Position numbers and translations under genes: made by a program. A stretch of 64,000 nt of DNA from Bradyrhizobium daqingense (GTDB lineage Bacteria; Pseudomonadota; Alphaproteobacteria; Rhizobiales; Xanthobacteraceae). Location of the stretch: the NCBI RefSeq assembly GCF_021044685.1, contig NZ_CP088014.1, forward strand, positions 2,590,001-2,654,000. The letters are read 5' to 3'. Shown in pieces: positions 19,647-29,207 of the stretch. The notes under the pieces are model-generated. The model searched no databases. It was not told the origin of the DNA and saw only the letters and a program-made list of their open reading frames with translations. Position 1 is the first letter of the stretch; the number at the start of each line of letters is the position of its first letter.

Positions 19647-19901
19647 GGCGATCCTCTTTCCGAAGGTCTGACAGTCTAGGGCGGCCGGGCCCGGGCGAAC
19701 AGCCTGCTCGGCGGCATTTGCATCATCCGAGATACGGACAGCGCCAGCGAATGTTACGCCGTGGCGGACACGAGGCCGTGAAGACCGCCGGAGCGGCAGC
19801 GCCTTCGAGCGCGACTTGGCGGGATGCGGAACTCCGCGCTAGATGAACCGGCGCGATCGACGATCAACCATAGGAATGGTGACTGGAGCTGACCTGACAA
19901 C

Positions 19902-21587
19902 ATGCTGCGCGTCGTTTCCCTGACCCTCGCCGCTCTGGCCGCCTTTGTCTCCACTGCCGCAGCCGATCCCCAAGCCGGCGACGATCTCGCCATTTGCCGC
20001 GACCGCCAGGCGGAGCTGCCGGCCCGCGCCACCGCCTGCGACAATCTGCTCAGCGCCGACCGTGTCGCCGGCAAGGACAAAGCGATCGCGCTCTCCGTGC
20101 GCGGTAACACGCTGCTCAACAAGCGCGACTACGTGCGCGCGATCGAGGTCCTGTCCAGCGCGCTCGACCTCGATCCCGACTATGTCGTGACCCTCAATCT
20201 GCGCGGCCTCGCCTATGAGCGCAGCGGAAAGGAGGATCTCGCGATGGCCGACTACAACCTCGCGCTGCAGAAGCGCCCGGCCTACGGCGTGCCCTACAAC
20301 AATCGCGGGGTCATCCACCTGCGCCGGGGCGCGCTGCAGAGCGCGCTCGACGATTTCAGCCTGTCGATCAAATACACGCCGAAATTCCTGCTCGCCTGGA
20401 CCAATCGCGCCCGCGTACGCACGCTGATGAAGGATTTCGACGGCGCCCTCGCCGATTTCGCGGAGGCCGGGAAGATTGATCCGGCCGCGCCGCAGATCGC
20501 CGGCCACCGCTGCATCACCTACGGCATGATGGGCAAATATGCGCAGGCCCTTGCCGACTGCAGCGGCCTGATCGAGAAGCAGCCGAAGAACGTATTCGTG
20601 ATCAACAACCGCGCCGACGTCAACATGATGAAGGGCGACCTCGACGCTGCGCTGAACGACTACAACGCGGCCCTCCAGATCAACCCCAACAACGTCCGCG
20701 CCCATTCCGGCCGCGGCCAGATCTACGAGCGGAGGAAGGATCTCGCCCAGGCGCGCGCCGACTATCGCGCCGCGGCCTATTCGCTGACGAGGCTCGACGA
20801 GATCGACGTCGCGCGCGCCCGTGCCGTCGCCCAGGAGCGGCTCGCCGCGCTGACGCCGCAAACGCCGGGAGCCGCGCCCGGACGCCGCGTCGCGCTGGTG
20901 ATCGGCAACGGCGCCTACAAGAACGTCCACGCTTTGCCCAATCCGCCGCGCGACTCCAAACTGATCGCCGGCGTACTACGCGATGTCGGCTTCCAGACCG
21001 TCATCTCCGTCAGCGATCTCACCCGTGACAAGTTCTTCGAGGCGTTGCAGACCTTTGCCAATGAGGCCGAAAAGGCCGATTGGGCCGTGGTCTATTACGC
21101 CGGCCACGGTTTCGAGATCGGCGGAGTGAATTATCTCGTTCCTGTTGATGCCAAGCTCGCCGCCGACAAGGACGCCGAGACCCAGGCGGTTGCCCTGGAG
21201 CAGGTGATCGCCGCGGTCGGCGCCGCGCGAAAGATGCGGCTCGTGGTTCTCGACGCCTGCCGTGACAATCCGTTCGCGCCGACCATGCAGCGCACGCTGG
21301 CGCTGAAGCTGGTCGACAAGGGGTTTTCCAACATCGAGCCCGGCGCCGGATTCATGGTGGTCTATGCCGCCAAGCACGGCGAGACCGCGATGGACGGCGA
21401 TGGTGCCGCCAACAGCCCGTTCGCCACCGCGCTTGCCCGCGAGATCAAGCAGCCGCGCGTCGAGATCCGAAAACTGTTCGATATCGTCCGCGACGATGTC
21501 TGGGCCGCGACCAAGCACGAGCAGCAGCCGTTCACCTACGGCTCACCGCCGGGCAGGGAGGATTTTTATTTTGTCGTGGGGAAATGA
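19902..21587 (+). CDS. TPR-caspase (peptidase C14-like) protein
   Basis: A 561-aa protein with a signal peptide (residues 1 to about 22, cleavage near AAA/DPQ). Six to seven TPR units span residues about 60-300 (for example VVTLNLRGLAYERSGKEDLAMADYNLAL). A caspase-fold domain starts at about 327 (RRVALVIGNGAYKNVHALPNPPRDS). The predicted His-Cys dyad is His402 in YYAGHG and Cys453 in DACRDNPF. It is likely an exported bacterial caspase homologue with a protein-interaction module; the target is unknown. Whether it is proteolytic or only structural cannot be judged here. Confidence 0.88.
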   Translation: MLRVVSLTLAALAAFVSTAAADPQAGDDLAICRDRQAELPARATACDNLLSADRVAGKDKAIALSVRGNTLLNKRDYVRAIEVLSSALDLDPDYVVTLNLRGLAYERSGKEDLAMADYNLALQKRPAYGVPYNNRGVIHLRRGALQSALDDFSLSIKYTPKFLLAWTNRARVRTLMKDFDGALADFAEAGKIDPAAPQIAGHRCITYGMMGKYAQALADCSGLIEKQPKNVFVINNRADVNMMKGDLDAALNDYNAALQINPNNVRAHSGRGQIYERRKDLAQARADYRAAAYSLTRLDEIDVARARAVAQERLAALTPQTPGAAPGRRVALVIGNGAYKNVHALPNPPRDSKLIAGVLRDVGFQTVISVSDLTRDKFFEALQTFANEAEKADWAVVYYAGHGFEIGGVNYLVPVDAKLAADKDAETQAVALEQVIAAVGAARKMRLVVLDACRDNPFAPTMQRTLALKLVDKGFSNIEPGAGFMVVYAAKHGETAMDGDGAANSPFATALAREIKQPRVEIRKLFDIVRDDVWAATKHEQQPFTYGSPPGREDFYFVVGK

Positions 21588-21603
21588 CGAGCAAATCAGG
21601 TCT

Positions 21604-21696
21604 CGTAGGGCGGGCAAAGCGAAGCGTGCCCACCATTTCTAGTGCGTGTGTGGAGAGATGGAGGCCACGGCGCATTGCGCCTTTGCCCACCCTACG
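21604..21696. repeat. Palindromic repeat (CGTAGGGCGGGCAAAG type)
   Basis: The arms CGTAGGGCGGGCAAAGCG and CGCCTTTGCCCACCCTACG face each other across about 60 bp. It lies between convergent genes and may serve as a bidirectional terminator. A related but diverged element is at 55694-55790. Confidence 0.7.
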
Positions 21697-21707
21697 GGAG
21701 CGGAGTC

Positions 21708-22823
21708 TTAAACGACAATACTCAACCTCTTCGCCGCGCGCGTAATCCCCGTATACAGCCACCGCGCCCGCGATTCCTGAAACGCGAAGCTCTCGTCGAA
21801 CAGCACGACGTCGTCCCATTGCGAGCCCTGCGACTTGTGCACGGTGAGCACATAGCCGTAGTCGAACTCGTCGTAAGGTTTCCGCTGCTCCCAGGCGATC
21901 TGCTCGATGCCGCCCTCAAAGCAATCGGCGCGGACCGAGACCTTGGTCACCTTGTGGCCGAAATCCTCGTCCGGCGACAGCCGCATCGAGAGGATGCGCG
22001 ACTTCGAGCGCGCGGTGTTGCGCGACTTCACGCGCCACAGCCCGCCGTTGAACAGGCCCTTCTTGCGGTTGTTGCGCAGGCACACCAGCTTGTCGCCGGC
22101 GACCGGAAAGGTGTCCTCGATGTTCTGGCGCTGGCGCACCCGCATGTTGTAGGCACGGCGGGTGTTGTTGCGGCCGACCAGCACCTGGTCGGCGCCCATG
22201 ACGCGGTCGGGGTCGAGTTCCTTGCGTGAGACCACCTCGCTCTCGCCATAGCGGCCGATGTCCAACTCGCGGCCCTCGCGGACGTCCATCGACATCCGCA
22301 CGATCGGATCGTCCTGGGCCTGGCGATGCACCTCGGTCAGCATCGCGTCGGGCTCCGAATTGGTGAAGAAGCCGCCGCCCTGGATCGGCGGCAGCTGCGC
22401 GGGATCACCGAGCACCAGCAGCGGACAATCGAACGACATCAGGTCGCGCCCGAGTTCGGCGTCGACCATCGAACATTCGTCGATCACGATCAGCTTGGCC
22501 TTGGAGGCCGGCGCGTCGTCCCACAATTCGAAGCTCGGCTGCTCCTCGCCGGATTCACGGGCGCGGTAGATCAGGGAGTGGATGGTGGAGGCCTCGTCGC
22601 AACCCTTGTTGCGCATGACGAGGGCCGCCTTGCCGGTGAACGCGGCGAACTTCACCTCGCCGTCGACGCCCTCGGCGATGTGCCGCGCCAGCGTGGTCTT
22701 GCCCGTGCCGGCAAAGCCGAACAGGCGGAACACCGGCGGCGTGCCGTTCCGGCCGGGTTTTGCCTTGAGCCAGTCGCCGACGGCCTTGAGCGCGGCGTCC
22801 TGATGCGGAGTGAAGGTGGCCAT
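21708..22823 (-). CDS. RecD-like/UvrD-type ATP-dependent helicase
   Basis: A 371-aa SF1 helicase-type ATPase. Walker A is FGFAGTGKTTLARHI at about residues 34-48, Walker B is LIVIDECSMVD, and motif III-like GDPAQLPPIQGGG follows. The C-terminal UvrD_C_2 segment YVLTVHKSQGSQWDDVVLFDES and the last motif LYTGITRAAKRLSIVV are present. It is shorter than RecD/RecD2 and lacks an N-terminal extension, like the stand-alone small RecD-like ATPases of Rhizobiales. Probably cytoplasmic, acting on DNA ends or in DNA processing; partner unknown. Confidence 0.88.
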   Translation of the reverse strand: MATFTPHQDAALKAVGDWLKAKPGRNGTPPVFRLFGFAGTGKTTLARHIAEGVDGEVKFAAFTGKAALVMRNKGCDEASTIHSLIYRARESGEEQPSFELWDDAPASKAKLIVIDECSMVDAELGRDLMSFDCPLLVLGDPAQLPPIQGGGFFTNSEPDAMLTEVHRQAQDDPIVRMSMDVREGRELDIGRYGESEVVSRKELDPDRVMGADQVLVGRNNTRRAYNMRVRQRQNIEDTFPVAGDKLVCLRNNRKKGLFNGGLWRVKSRNTARSKSRILSMRLSPDEDFGHKVTKVSVRADCFEGGIEQIAWEQRKPYDEFDYGYVLTVHKSQGSQWDDVVLFDESFAFQESRARWLYTGITRAAKRLSIVV

Positions 22824-22951
22824 GTCTGTCTTGAGGGAAGGGCGAACGAGGCGATTCGCGACCTGCCAAAACTAACCATTCGCTCCGCCGGTTCAAGCGC
22901 AGGGAGGCCCCTGTTGTCGGTGGGGCCGCATAGAAGCATTCGCAAGAGGTC

Positions 22952-23035
22952 GTCATGCCCGGGCTTGTCCCGGGCATCCACGTTCTTTGTGCCGTGAGGA
23001 AAGGCGTGGATGGCCGGGACAAGCCCGGCCATGAC
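22952..23035. repeat. Palindromic repeat family A, copy 4
   Basis: An 84-bp copy with the same arms as copy 1: GTCATGCCCGGGCTTGTCC and GGACAAGCCCGGCCATGAC, spacer TTTGTGCCGTGAGGAAAG. It lies between napC and the helicase gene, both leftward. Confidence 0.85.
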
Positions 23036-23081
23036 GTCGTGGAGGTGTTTGGCGCTCAAAATCGTTGCCTCGCCCGCGGCC

Positions 23082-23735
23082 CTACTGCCAGCCGGGAACG
23101 CCGCGCATATCGGGCAGCTGGTGGGCGATGCCCTTGTGGCAATCGATGCAGGTCTTTTCCTTGGTGAACAGGAAGCGCTGGTGCGCCACTGAGGCGCGCG
23201 GCGACTGCTTGGTGATGTCCATGGAATCGGCGCTGTGGCAGTTGCGGCATTCCAGGGAATCGTTGGCCTTGAAACGTGCCCATTCATGCGCTGCAAGTTC
23301 GAGGCGGTGCTCCTGGAATTTCTCCCTCGTGTCGATCGTGCCGAAGATCTTGCCCCAGACCTCCTTGGAGGCCTGCATCTTGCGCGCGATCTTGTCGGTC
23401 CAGTTGTGCGGCACGTGGCAGTCCGGGCAGGTCGCGCGCACGCCGGAGCGGTTCGAGAAGTGGATGGTCGACTTCAGCTCGGCGTAAACGTTGTCCTTCA
23501 TCTCGTGGCAGCCGGTGCAGAATTTTTCTGTGTTGGTGATTTCCAGCGCGGTGTTGAAGCCGCCCCAGAAGATCACGCCGGCAACGAAGCCGGCCAGCAC
23601 CAGGGTGCCGAGGGCGAACACCGAGCTTGGCCGGGTCAGCACCTGCCAGAGCTCGAGCAGGAAAGCCCAGCTCCGCGCGATGAAGCCACGCTTGGCCTTC
23701 AGCTCTGCGTTGGGCTCGTCAGCAGTCGTCGTCAT
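23082..23735 (-). CDS. napC: Tetraheme cytochrome c NapC
   Basis: A 217-aa membrane-anchored quinol dehydrogenase that passes electrons from the quinol pool to NapAB. One N-terminal membrane segment is at about residues 37-60. Four CxxCH heme sites are visible: CTGCH, CPDCH, CRNCH and CIDCH. The start at 23735 overlaps the end of napB by four bases. It is the last gene of the leftward napEDABC operon. Confidence 0.96.
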   Translation of the reverse strand: MTTTADEPNAELKAKRGFIARSWAFLLELWQVLTRPSSVFALGTLVLAGFVAGVIFWGGFNTALEITNTEKFCTGCHEMKDNVYAELKSTIHFSNRSGVRATCPDCHVPHNWTDKIARKMQASKEVWGKIFGTIDTREKFQEHRLELAAHEWARFKANDSLECRNCHSADSMDITKQSPRASVAHQRFLFTKEKTCIDCHKGIAHQLPDMRGVPGWQ

Positions 23736-24202
23736 CTGCGGCCACCCGGACTTGCGCGCGACAGCAGCGTGTCGATGTCGGTGAAATCGTTGCTGACGGG
23801 CGGATTGGCGGTGTTCTGCGGCACGTGACATTCCGTGCAGAAGAAGCGCCGCGGCGAGACCGAGCCGAGGAACTGGCCGTCGCGGTCCATGAAATGCGTG
23901 ATCGAGACCATCGGCGCCTGCGATTCCGCGGTACGCGCCCGCGCGTGGCAGGACAAGCACTTGTTGCCGTTGAGGTCGACCTGATAGCCGTCGATATTGT
24001 GCGGGATCACCGGCGGCTGCTCCGGATAATTGCGCACCTCCTTCTCGGAGGTATTGCGGTTCGGCAGCATCGGCGGCGCGGGCCCCTCGTCGTTGAGCGG
24101 AGTCGGGCCGCGCAGGCCTGAGCTGACGGTCTGCGCCGTCAGCGAGCTCGTGCCCATAGCGATCGCGATCGCCAGCAGGGCGATACCAAATCGTTTCATC
24201 AT
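23732..24202 (-). CDS. napB: Periplasmic nitrate reductase diheme subunit
   Basis: A 156-aa diheme cytochrome c with a Sec signal peptide (residues about 1-22). Two heme sites, CLSCH and CTECH, are present. The start ATG at 24202 overlaps the napA stop (ATGA), indicating translational coupling; a second ATG follows directly at 24199. NapB mediates electron flow from NapC to NapA. Confidence 0.96.
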   Translation of the reverse strand: MMKRFGIALLAIAIAMGTSSLTAQTVSSGLRGPTPLNDEGPAPPMLPNRNTSEKEVRNYPEQPPVIPHNIDGYQVDLNGNKCLSCHARARTAESQAPMVSITHFMDRDGQFLGSVSPRRFFCTECHVPQNTANPPVSNDFTDIDTLLSRASPGGRR

Positions 24203-26712
24203 GACAGGTTCACCCGCTCGATGCGCACGGCGCATTTCTTGAAGTCGGTCTGCAGCGAGATCGGATCGGTGGCGTCGAGCGTCACCTTGTTGATCAGCTT
24301 GGATTCGTCGAACCACGGCACGAAGACGAGGCCCTTCGGCGGCCGGTCGCGGCCGCGTGTCTCGACGCGGGCGCGGATGAAGCCGCGGCGGGAGACCACC
24401 TTCACCTCATCCCCGCGGCGGAGCTTGGCTTCCTGCGCGTCGTCGGGATGCATGAAGCACACTGCTTCCGGGAAGGCCTTGTAGAGCTCAGGCACGCGGC
24501 GCGTCATGGTGCCGGAATGCCAGTGCTCCAGCACGCGGCCGGTCGAGAGCCAGAACGGATAGTCCTTGTCGGGCGATTCAGCCGGCGGCTCGTAGGGCAG
24601 GGCGAAGACGCGCGCCTTGCCGTCCGGGAAGCCGTAGAACTGCACGTCGGCGCCCTGCTTGACGTAGGGGTCGCTGCCCTCGCGGAAACGCCACTTCGTT
24701 TCCTGCCCGTTGACGACCGGCCAGCGCAGGCCGCGCTCGCGGTGGTAAGTGTCGAATGGCGCGAGGTCGTGGCCGTGGCCGCGCCCGAATTGCGCATATT
24801 CCTCGAACAGGCCCTTCTGCACGTAGAAGCCGAACGCCTTCGCTTCGTCGTTGGCGTAGCCGGCCTCGATTTCCGAGGTCGGATACTTGTCGACCTGGCC
24901 GTTCCTGTAGAGCACGTCGAACAGCGTCTTGCCGCGCACGTCCGGCTTCTTGGCGATCAGCTCCGCGGGCCACACTTCTTCGATCTTGAAGCGCTTGGAG
25001 AATTCCATCAGTTGCCAGAGATCGGACTTGGCTTCACCCGGCGCGGTGACGAGCTGGTGCCAGAACTGCGTGCGACGCTCGGCATTGCCGTACGCGCCTT
25101 CCTTCTCCACCCACATCGCGGTCGGCAGGATCAGATCGGCGGCAAGCGCCGTCACCGTCGGATAGGCATCCGAGACCACGATGAAATTGTCGGGGTTGCG
25201 GAAACCGGGATAGGTCTCCTCGTTGATGTTAGGACCGGCCTGAAGGTTGTTGTTGACCTGCACCCAATAGGCGTTGATCAGGCCGTCCTTCAGCATCCGG
25301 CTTTGCAGCACGGCGTGCGCGCCGTTCTTGTCGGGGATGGTGCCCTCGGGCAGCCGCCAGATGTGCTCGGCGTGATCGCGATGCGCCTTGTTGGTCACGA
25401 CCATGTCGGCGGGCAGGCGGTGCGAGAACGTGCCGACCTCGCGCGCGGTGCCGCAGGCGGAGGGCTGGCCGGTCAGCGAGAACGGGCTGTTGCCGGGCGA
25501 GGAGATCTTCCCGGTCAGAAGATGGATGTTGTAGACGAGGTTGTTGCACCAGACGCCGCGGGTGTGCTGGTTGAAGCCCATGGTCCAGAACGAGACCACT
25601 TTTGTCTTGGGATCGGCGTAGAGCTCGGCGAGCGCCGTGAGGCGGTTGAGCGGCACGCCCGACATTTCGGCGGCCTTCTCCAGCGTGTACTCCGACACGA
25701 ACTTGACGAACTCGTCATAGCTCATGTCGGTGGCGTCGTTGGGCTTCGCCGCACCCGTCGCCGCCTTCTGCAGCGGATGCTCGGGCCGCAGGCCATAACC
25801 GATGTCGGTCTGGCCGCGCTTGAATACGGTATGCTTGGCGACGAAGTCCTTGTTGACCCGGCCGGTCCTAATGATGTGGTTGGCGATGGCGTTGAGGATG
25901 TAGAGGTCGCTTTGCGGCGCAAACACCATGCCGATGTCGGCGAGATCGAACGAGCGATGCTCGAAGGTCGAGAGCACGGCGACGCGGACGTGGGGCGCGG
26001 AGAGCCGGCGGTCGGCGATCCGCGTCCACAGAATGGGATGCATCTCCGCCATGTTGGAGCCCCACAGCACGAACGCGTCGGTCGCCTCGATGTCATCATA
26101 GCAGCCGGACGGCTCGTCGATGCCGAAAGTGCGCATCATGCCGGCCACGGCCGAAGCCATGCAGTGCCGCGCATTTGGGTCGATGTTGTTGGTGCGGAAG
26201 CCGGCCTTGAACAGCTTGGAGGCGGCATAGCCCTCCCAGATCGTCCACTGGCCGGAGCCGAACATGGCGACGCCGTTCGGGCCGCGCTTCCTCATCGCCT
26301 CCTTCCACTTCAGCTCCATGATGTCGAAGGCTTCGGTCCAGGACACGGGCGTGAACTCGCCGTTCTTGTCGTATTTGCCGCCGGTCTTGCGCAGCATCGG
26401 CTGGATCAGGCGGTCATGGCCGTACATGATCTTGGAGAGGAAGTAGCCCTTGACGCAGTTGAGGCCGCGATTGACCTCGGCCTTGATGTCGCCATGGGTG
26501 GCGACGACGCGATTGTCTTTGGTCGCGACCATCACCGAGCAGCCGGTGCCGCAGAAGCGGCAGGCGGCCTTGTCCCACTTCATCTCGCTGTTGTTGCGCT
26601 CCGTGACGAGATTGGCGGCGAGCGCCGGAGCCGGCATGCCCGCGGCGGCGGCCGCGATGGCGGCGGCCTCGAGCTTGAGCATCTGGCGGCGGTCGAGCTT
26701 GGGCGATGACAT
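24199..26712 (-). CDS. napA: Periplasmic nitrate reductase catalytic subunit
   Basis: An 837-aa molybdopterin enzyme that reduces nitrate to nitrite in the periplasm. The Tat signal is [14 protein letters not shown]. The 4Fe-4S site shows [12 protein letters not shown] and [11 protein letters not shown]. The catalytic Cys region is [12 protein letters not shown]. The start at 26712 is 16 bp after napD, and the extended frame upstream of that ATG overlaps napD. All segments appear intact, so the enzyme should be functional. Confidence 0.98.
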   Translation of the reverse strand: MSSPKLDRRQMLKLEAAAIAAAAAGMPAPALAANLVTERNNSEMKWDKAACRFCGTGCSVMVATKDNRVVATHGDIKAEVNRGLNCVKGYFLSKIMYGHDRLIQPMLRKTGGKYDKNGEFTPVSWTEAFDIMELKWKEAMRKRGPNGVAMFGSGQWTIWEGYAASKLFKAGFRTNNIDPNARHCMASAVAGMMRTFGIDEPSGCYDDIEATDAFVLWGSNMAEMHPILWTRIADRRLSAPHVRVAVLSTFEHRSFDLADIGMVFAPQSDLYILNAIANHIIRTGRVNKDFVAKHTVFKRGQTDIGYGLRPEHPLQKAATGAAKPNDATDMSYDEFVKFVSEYTLEKAAEMSGVPLNRLTALAELYADPKTKVVSFWTMGFNQHTRGVWCNNLVYNIHLLTGKISSPGNSPFSLTGQPSACGTAREVGTFSHRLPADMVVTNKAHRDHAEHIWRLPEGTIPDKNGAHAVLQSRMLKDGLINAYWVQVNNNLQAGPNINEETYPGFRNPDNFIVVSDAYPTVTALAADLILPTAMWVEKEGAYGNAERRTQFWHQLVTAPGEAKSDLWQLMEFSKRFKIEEVWPAELIAKKPDVRGKTLFDVLYRNGQVDKYPTSEIEAGYANDEAKAFGFYVQKGLFEEYAQFGRGHGHDLAPFDTYHRERGLRWPVVNGQETKWRFREGSDPYVKQGADVQFYGFPDGKARVFALPYEPPAESPDKDYPFWLSTGRVLEHWHSGTMTRRVPELYKAFPEAVCFMHPDDAQEAKLRRGDEVKVVSRRGFIRARVETRGRDRPPKGLVFVPWFDESKLINKVTLDATDPISLQTDFKKCAVRIERVNLS

Positions 26713-26728
26713 GACGGCTCTTCCTGAC

Positions 26729-27043
26729 TTAGGCGGTTTCGATGGCATGGAAGACGAGCGCTGCCGAATAGACGTTCGGCAGCGACTGGACGGTGTTGAG
26801 CAGGGTGCCGAGGCTGCCGCTATCTGGCGCTTCGGTGACGACGACGAGCTTGCCGCGCGGATCGCGGCCGTGGATCTCGCAGCCCGGCAGCGCAGTGATC
26901 TCAGCTTCCAACTCTACGAGACGCTCGGGGCGCGCCTGGACGATGATACTGGCGATCTCGGCGCCAGGCGGCGCGATGATGCGATCGGCGCTGAGCACGC
27001 GGCCGGTGATCAAGGCGCGGCGATTGAGTGCGGCGTGAGCCAT
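26729..27043 (-). CDS. napD: NapA maturation chaperone
   Basis: A 104-aa cytoplasmic chaperone that binds the NapA Tat signal and supports cofactor insertion. The family pattern is visible: [47 protein letters not shown] and LVVVTEA. The start MAHAALNRR at 27043 lies within the nap operon between napE and napA. Confidence 0.93.
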   Translation of the reverse strand: MAHAALNRRALITGRVLSADRIIAPPGAEIASIIVQARPERLVELEAEITALPGCEIHGRDPRGKLVVVTEAPDSGSLGTLLNTVQSLPNVYSAALVFHAIETA

Positions 27044-27069
27044 GATGCCTGTCTTTCGCTGATAAGGAA

Positions 27070-27252
27070 TCAATGCGGGAGTGGCGGGCCAGGCGGGCCG
27101 GCAAACATCTGGTAGATCCAGACGCCGAGCCCATAAGAGCCGACGGTTCCAACCGCGAGCACGGGCATCACGACCGCGGTGAGGAACAAGAAGGCGAAGA
27201 TCTCCATGCGCTTGCGGCGCACGCGCGAAGTCGTGTCGTCAGGGGCCGACAT
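27070..27252 (-). CDS. napE: NapE small membrane protein
   Basis: A 60-aa single-span membrane protein (RRKRMEIFAFLFLTAVVMPVLAVGTVGSYGLGVWIYQM) with the NapE arrangement of a basic N terminus, one hydrophobic segment and a Pro-rich tail. It is the first gene of the leftward nap operon; 26 bp separate it from napD. Its exact role in nitrate reduction is not established. Confidence 0.9.
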   Translation of the reverse strand: MSAPDDTTSRVRRKRMEIFAFLFLTAVVMPVLAVGTVGSYGLGVWIYQMFAGPPGPPLPH

Positions 27253-27342
27253 GTTCGGTCTCTCTGAAATGGTACTGGGAATCGGGACGGCATCCGGGCC
27301 GTTGCCTTGCCGCACTTTAGATCCGTTCGAGCCGCCAACGCG

Positions 27343-27356
27343 TTGATCTGGATCAA
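27343..27356. promoter_or_regulatory. FNR/FixK-type operator upstream of nap
   Basis: TTGATCTGGATCAA matches the TTGAT-N4-ATCAA consensus exactly, with perfect dyad symmetry. It lies 91 bp before the napE start. It is also upstream of the rightward gene at 27515, so it could serve either. The known pattern is oxygen- or nitrogen-oxide-responsive activation of nap by FixK/NnrR-type regulators. Confidence 0.8.
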
Positions 27357-27514
27357 CCAGTCGCGTTGGCAGGCCCCCGTAGTGCTCGTCGGAATCGGGC
27401 TTTCATGCCACGCGCGGCGGAAGCGATCTGCCGCGCGACGGAATTGCGTTTGCGTAGACAGCGCCGGCTCACGCACTAAGATGTTCTTAACAACAAGTGC
27501 GGGAGAGCGACGCC

Positions 27515-28717
27515 ATGAAGTTCGGCATCTTCTATGAGCTGCAATTGCCGCGGCCCTGGGTGGCCGGTGACGAGCTCGCCCTCTACCAGAACGCGCTGTC
27601 GCAGATGGAGCTTGCCGACAAGCTCGGCTACGACCATGCCTGGGTCGTCGAGCATCATTTCCTCGAAGAATACTCGCACTCGCCTTCGCCGGAATCCTTC
27701 CTCGCTGCGGCGAGCCAGCGCACGAAGAATATCCGGCTCGGCCACGGCATCCTGCAGCTCACCACCAATCATCCGGCGCGCGTCGCCGAGCGCGTCGCGG
27801 TGCTGGATCTGCTCAGCAACGGCCGCTGCGAATTCGGCATGGGCGAGAGCGCCTCGATCACCGAGCTCACCCCGTTCGGCCGCGACATGGAGACCAAGAA
27901 GGAGGTGTTCGAGGAGGCCGTCGCCGCGATCTTCCCGATGTTCAAGGATGCCGGAAGCGAGCATCACGGCAAGTATTTCGATATCCCCCTGCGCAACGTC
28001 GTGCCGAAGCCGGTGCAGAAGCCGCATCCGCCGCTGTGGATGGCCTGCTCGCAGCTGCCGACCATCGAGCGTGCCGGCCGCCATGGCTTTGGCGCGCTCG
28101 GCTTCCAGTTCGTCAGCGCCGATGCCGCGCACGCCTGGGTGCACGCTTATTACAACGCCATGACCAAGCGGCTCCGCAAGCTCGCCGATTACCAGATCAA
28201 TCCGAACATGGCGCTGGTCTCGTTCTTCATGTGCGCCAAGACGGATGAAGAGGCGCGCGCCCGCGCCGACGGCGCTACCTTCTTTCAGTTCGCGCTGCGC
28301 TTCTATGGCGCCTCACAGAACCGCCAGCGTCCCGCGCCCTACACCGTCAACATGTGGGACGAGTACAACAAGTGGAAGCGCGACAACCCTGAGGCCCAGG
28401 AGGCGGCGCTACGCGGCGGCCTGATCGGCTCGCCGGAGACGATCCGAAAGAAGCTGAAGCGCTTCCAGTCCTCGCATATCGACCAGGTCATCCTGCTCAA
28501 CCAGGCCGGCAAGAACAGCCACGAGCACATCTGCGAATCGCTCGAGCTGTTCGGCCGCGAGGTGATGCCGGAATTCCAGAACGACCCGGCACAGACCGCC
28601 TGGAAGCAGGGCGTCATGAGCGGCGAGATCGAGCTGGAGGAGATCGATACCGAAGCCTTCACCGATCGTTACGGCAAGCTCGCGATCAATGTGGCGCCAG
28701 TGAAGGTGGCAGGATAG
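27515..28717 (+). CDS. LLM-class flavin-dependent oxidoreductase
   Basis: A 400-aa protein of the luciferase-like monooxygenase family (MKFGIFYELQLPRPW, then DHAWVVEHHFLEEYSHSPSPESFLAAASQRTKNIRLG). A GGGAGA ribosome site precedes the ATG at 27515. It uses FMNH2 or F420 depending on subgroup; this group is most often FMN-dependent. Substrate unknown. It is divergent from napE, sharing a 262-bp upstream region with the FNR-type box. No reductase partner is adjacent. Confidence 0.85.
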   Translation: MKFGIFYELQLPRPWVAGDELALYQNALSQMELADKLGYDHAWVVEHHFLEEYSHSPSPESFLAAASQRTKNIRLGHGILQLTTNHPARVAERVAVLDLLSNGRCEFGMGESASITELTPFGRDMETKKEVFEEAVAAIFPMFKDAGSEHHGKYFDIPLRNVVPKPVQKPHPPLWMACSQLPTIERAGRHGFGALGFQFVSADAAHAWVHAYYNAMTKRLRKLADYQINPNMALVSFFMCAKTDEEARARADGATFFQFALRFYGASQNRQRPAPYTVNMWDEYNKWKRDNPEAQEAALRGGLIGSPETIRKKLKRFQSSHIDQVILLNQAGKNSHEHICESLELFGREVMPEFQNDPAQTAWKQGVMSGEIELEEIDTEAFTDRYGKLAINVAPVKVAG

Positions 28718-28727
28718 AAGTCCGAAC

Positions 28728-29207
28728 CTAATCCCAGTATGGAATGGCCGGACGGGCGATCATCAGCCAGAAGATCATCAGCACGGCCGCGAACGCCGGA
28801 AAGCCGAAGGCGAACCACCATCGGAAGAGTTGGTGATACCGGGCGGGCAATTTGGTGTTGGTCGCAACCGCTGCGACGGCGAGATCGCGCATCTGCATCT
28901 GCATCCAGACCACCGGCAGCCAGAAGGCGCCGGTCACGAGATACAGTGCGATGGATGCCGCCACCCAGCCGTCGCCGAGGGAATAACCGCTCGACCAGGC
29001 CAGCCATGTTCCGGTGATCGGCTGCAGGATCACGGCACTCGCCGTGAACAGGAAGTCGGCCAGCACAACCGTCCGCGCAACGCCGGCGATCTCGCGCGGG
29101 TCGCCGCGCAGATGCGCCACCAGCATGAAGAAGGCGATGCCGGCCCCGGTGCCGAGCAGCACTGCGGCACCGATGATGTGCGCCATCTTAACCAGGAGAT
29201 AGGGCAT
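28728..29207 (-). CDS. DUF2269-type membrane protein
   Basis: A 159-aa protein with four membrane segments (for example IIGAAVLLGTGAGIAFFMLV and VVLADFLFTASAVILQPITGTWLAW). The family is predicted integral membrane, function unknown. Its ATG overlaps the stop of the SDR-DoxX gene by four bases, so the two are translationally coupled and probably act together. Confidence 0.82.
   Translation of the reverse strand: MPYLLVKMAHIIGAAVLLGTGAGIAFFMLVAHLRGDPREIAGVARTVVLADFLFTASAVILQPITGTWLAWSSGYSLGDGWVAASIALYLVTGAFWLPVVWMQMQMRDLAVAAVATNTKLPARYHQLFRWWFAFGFPAFAAVLMIFWLMIARPAIPYWD

Noticed and set aside
24448..26709. Long rightward open frame (753 codons) opposite napA
   Set aside because: napA is unambiguous on the minus strand; the antisense product is low-complexity and lacks a ribosome site.
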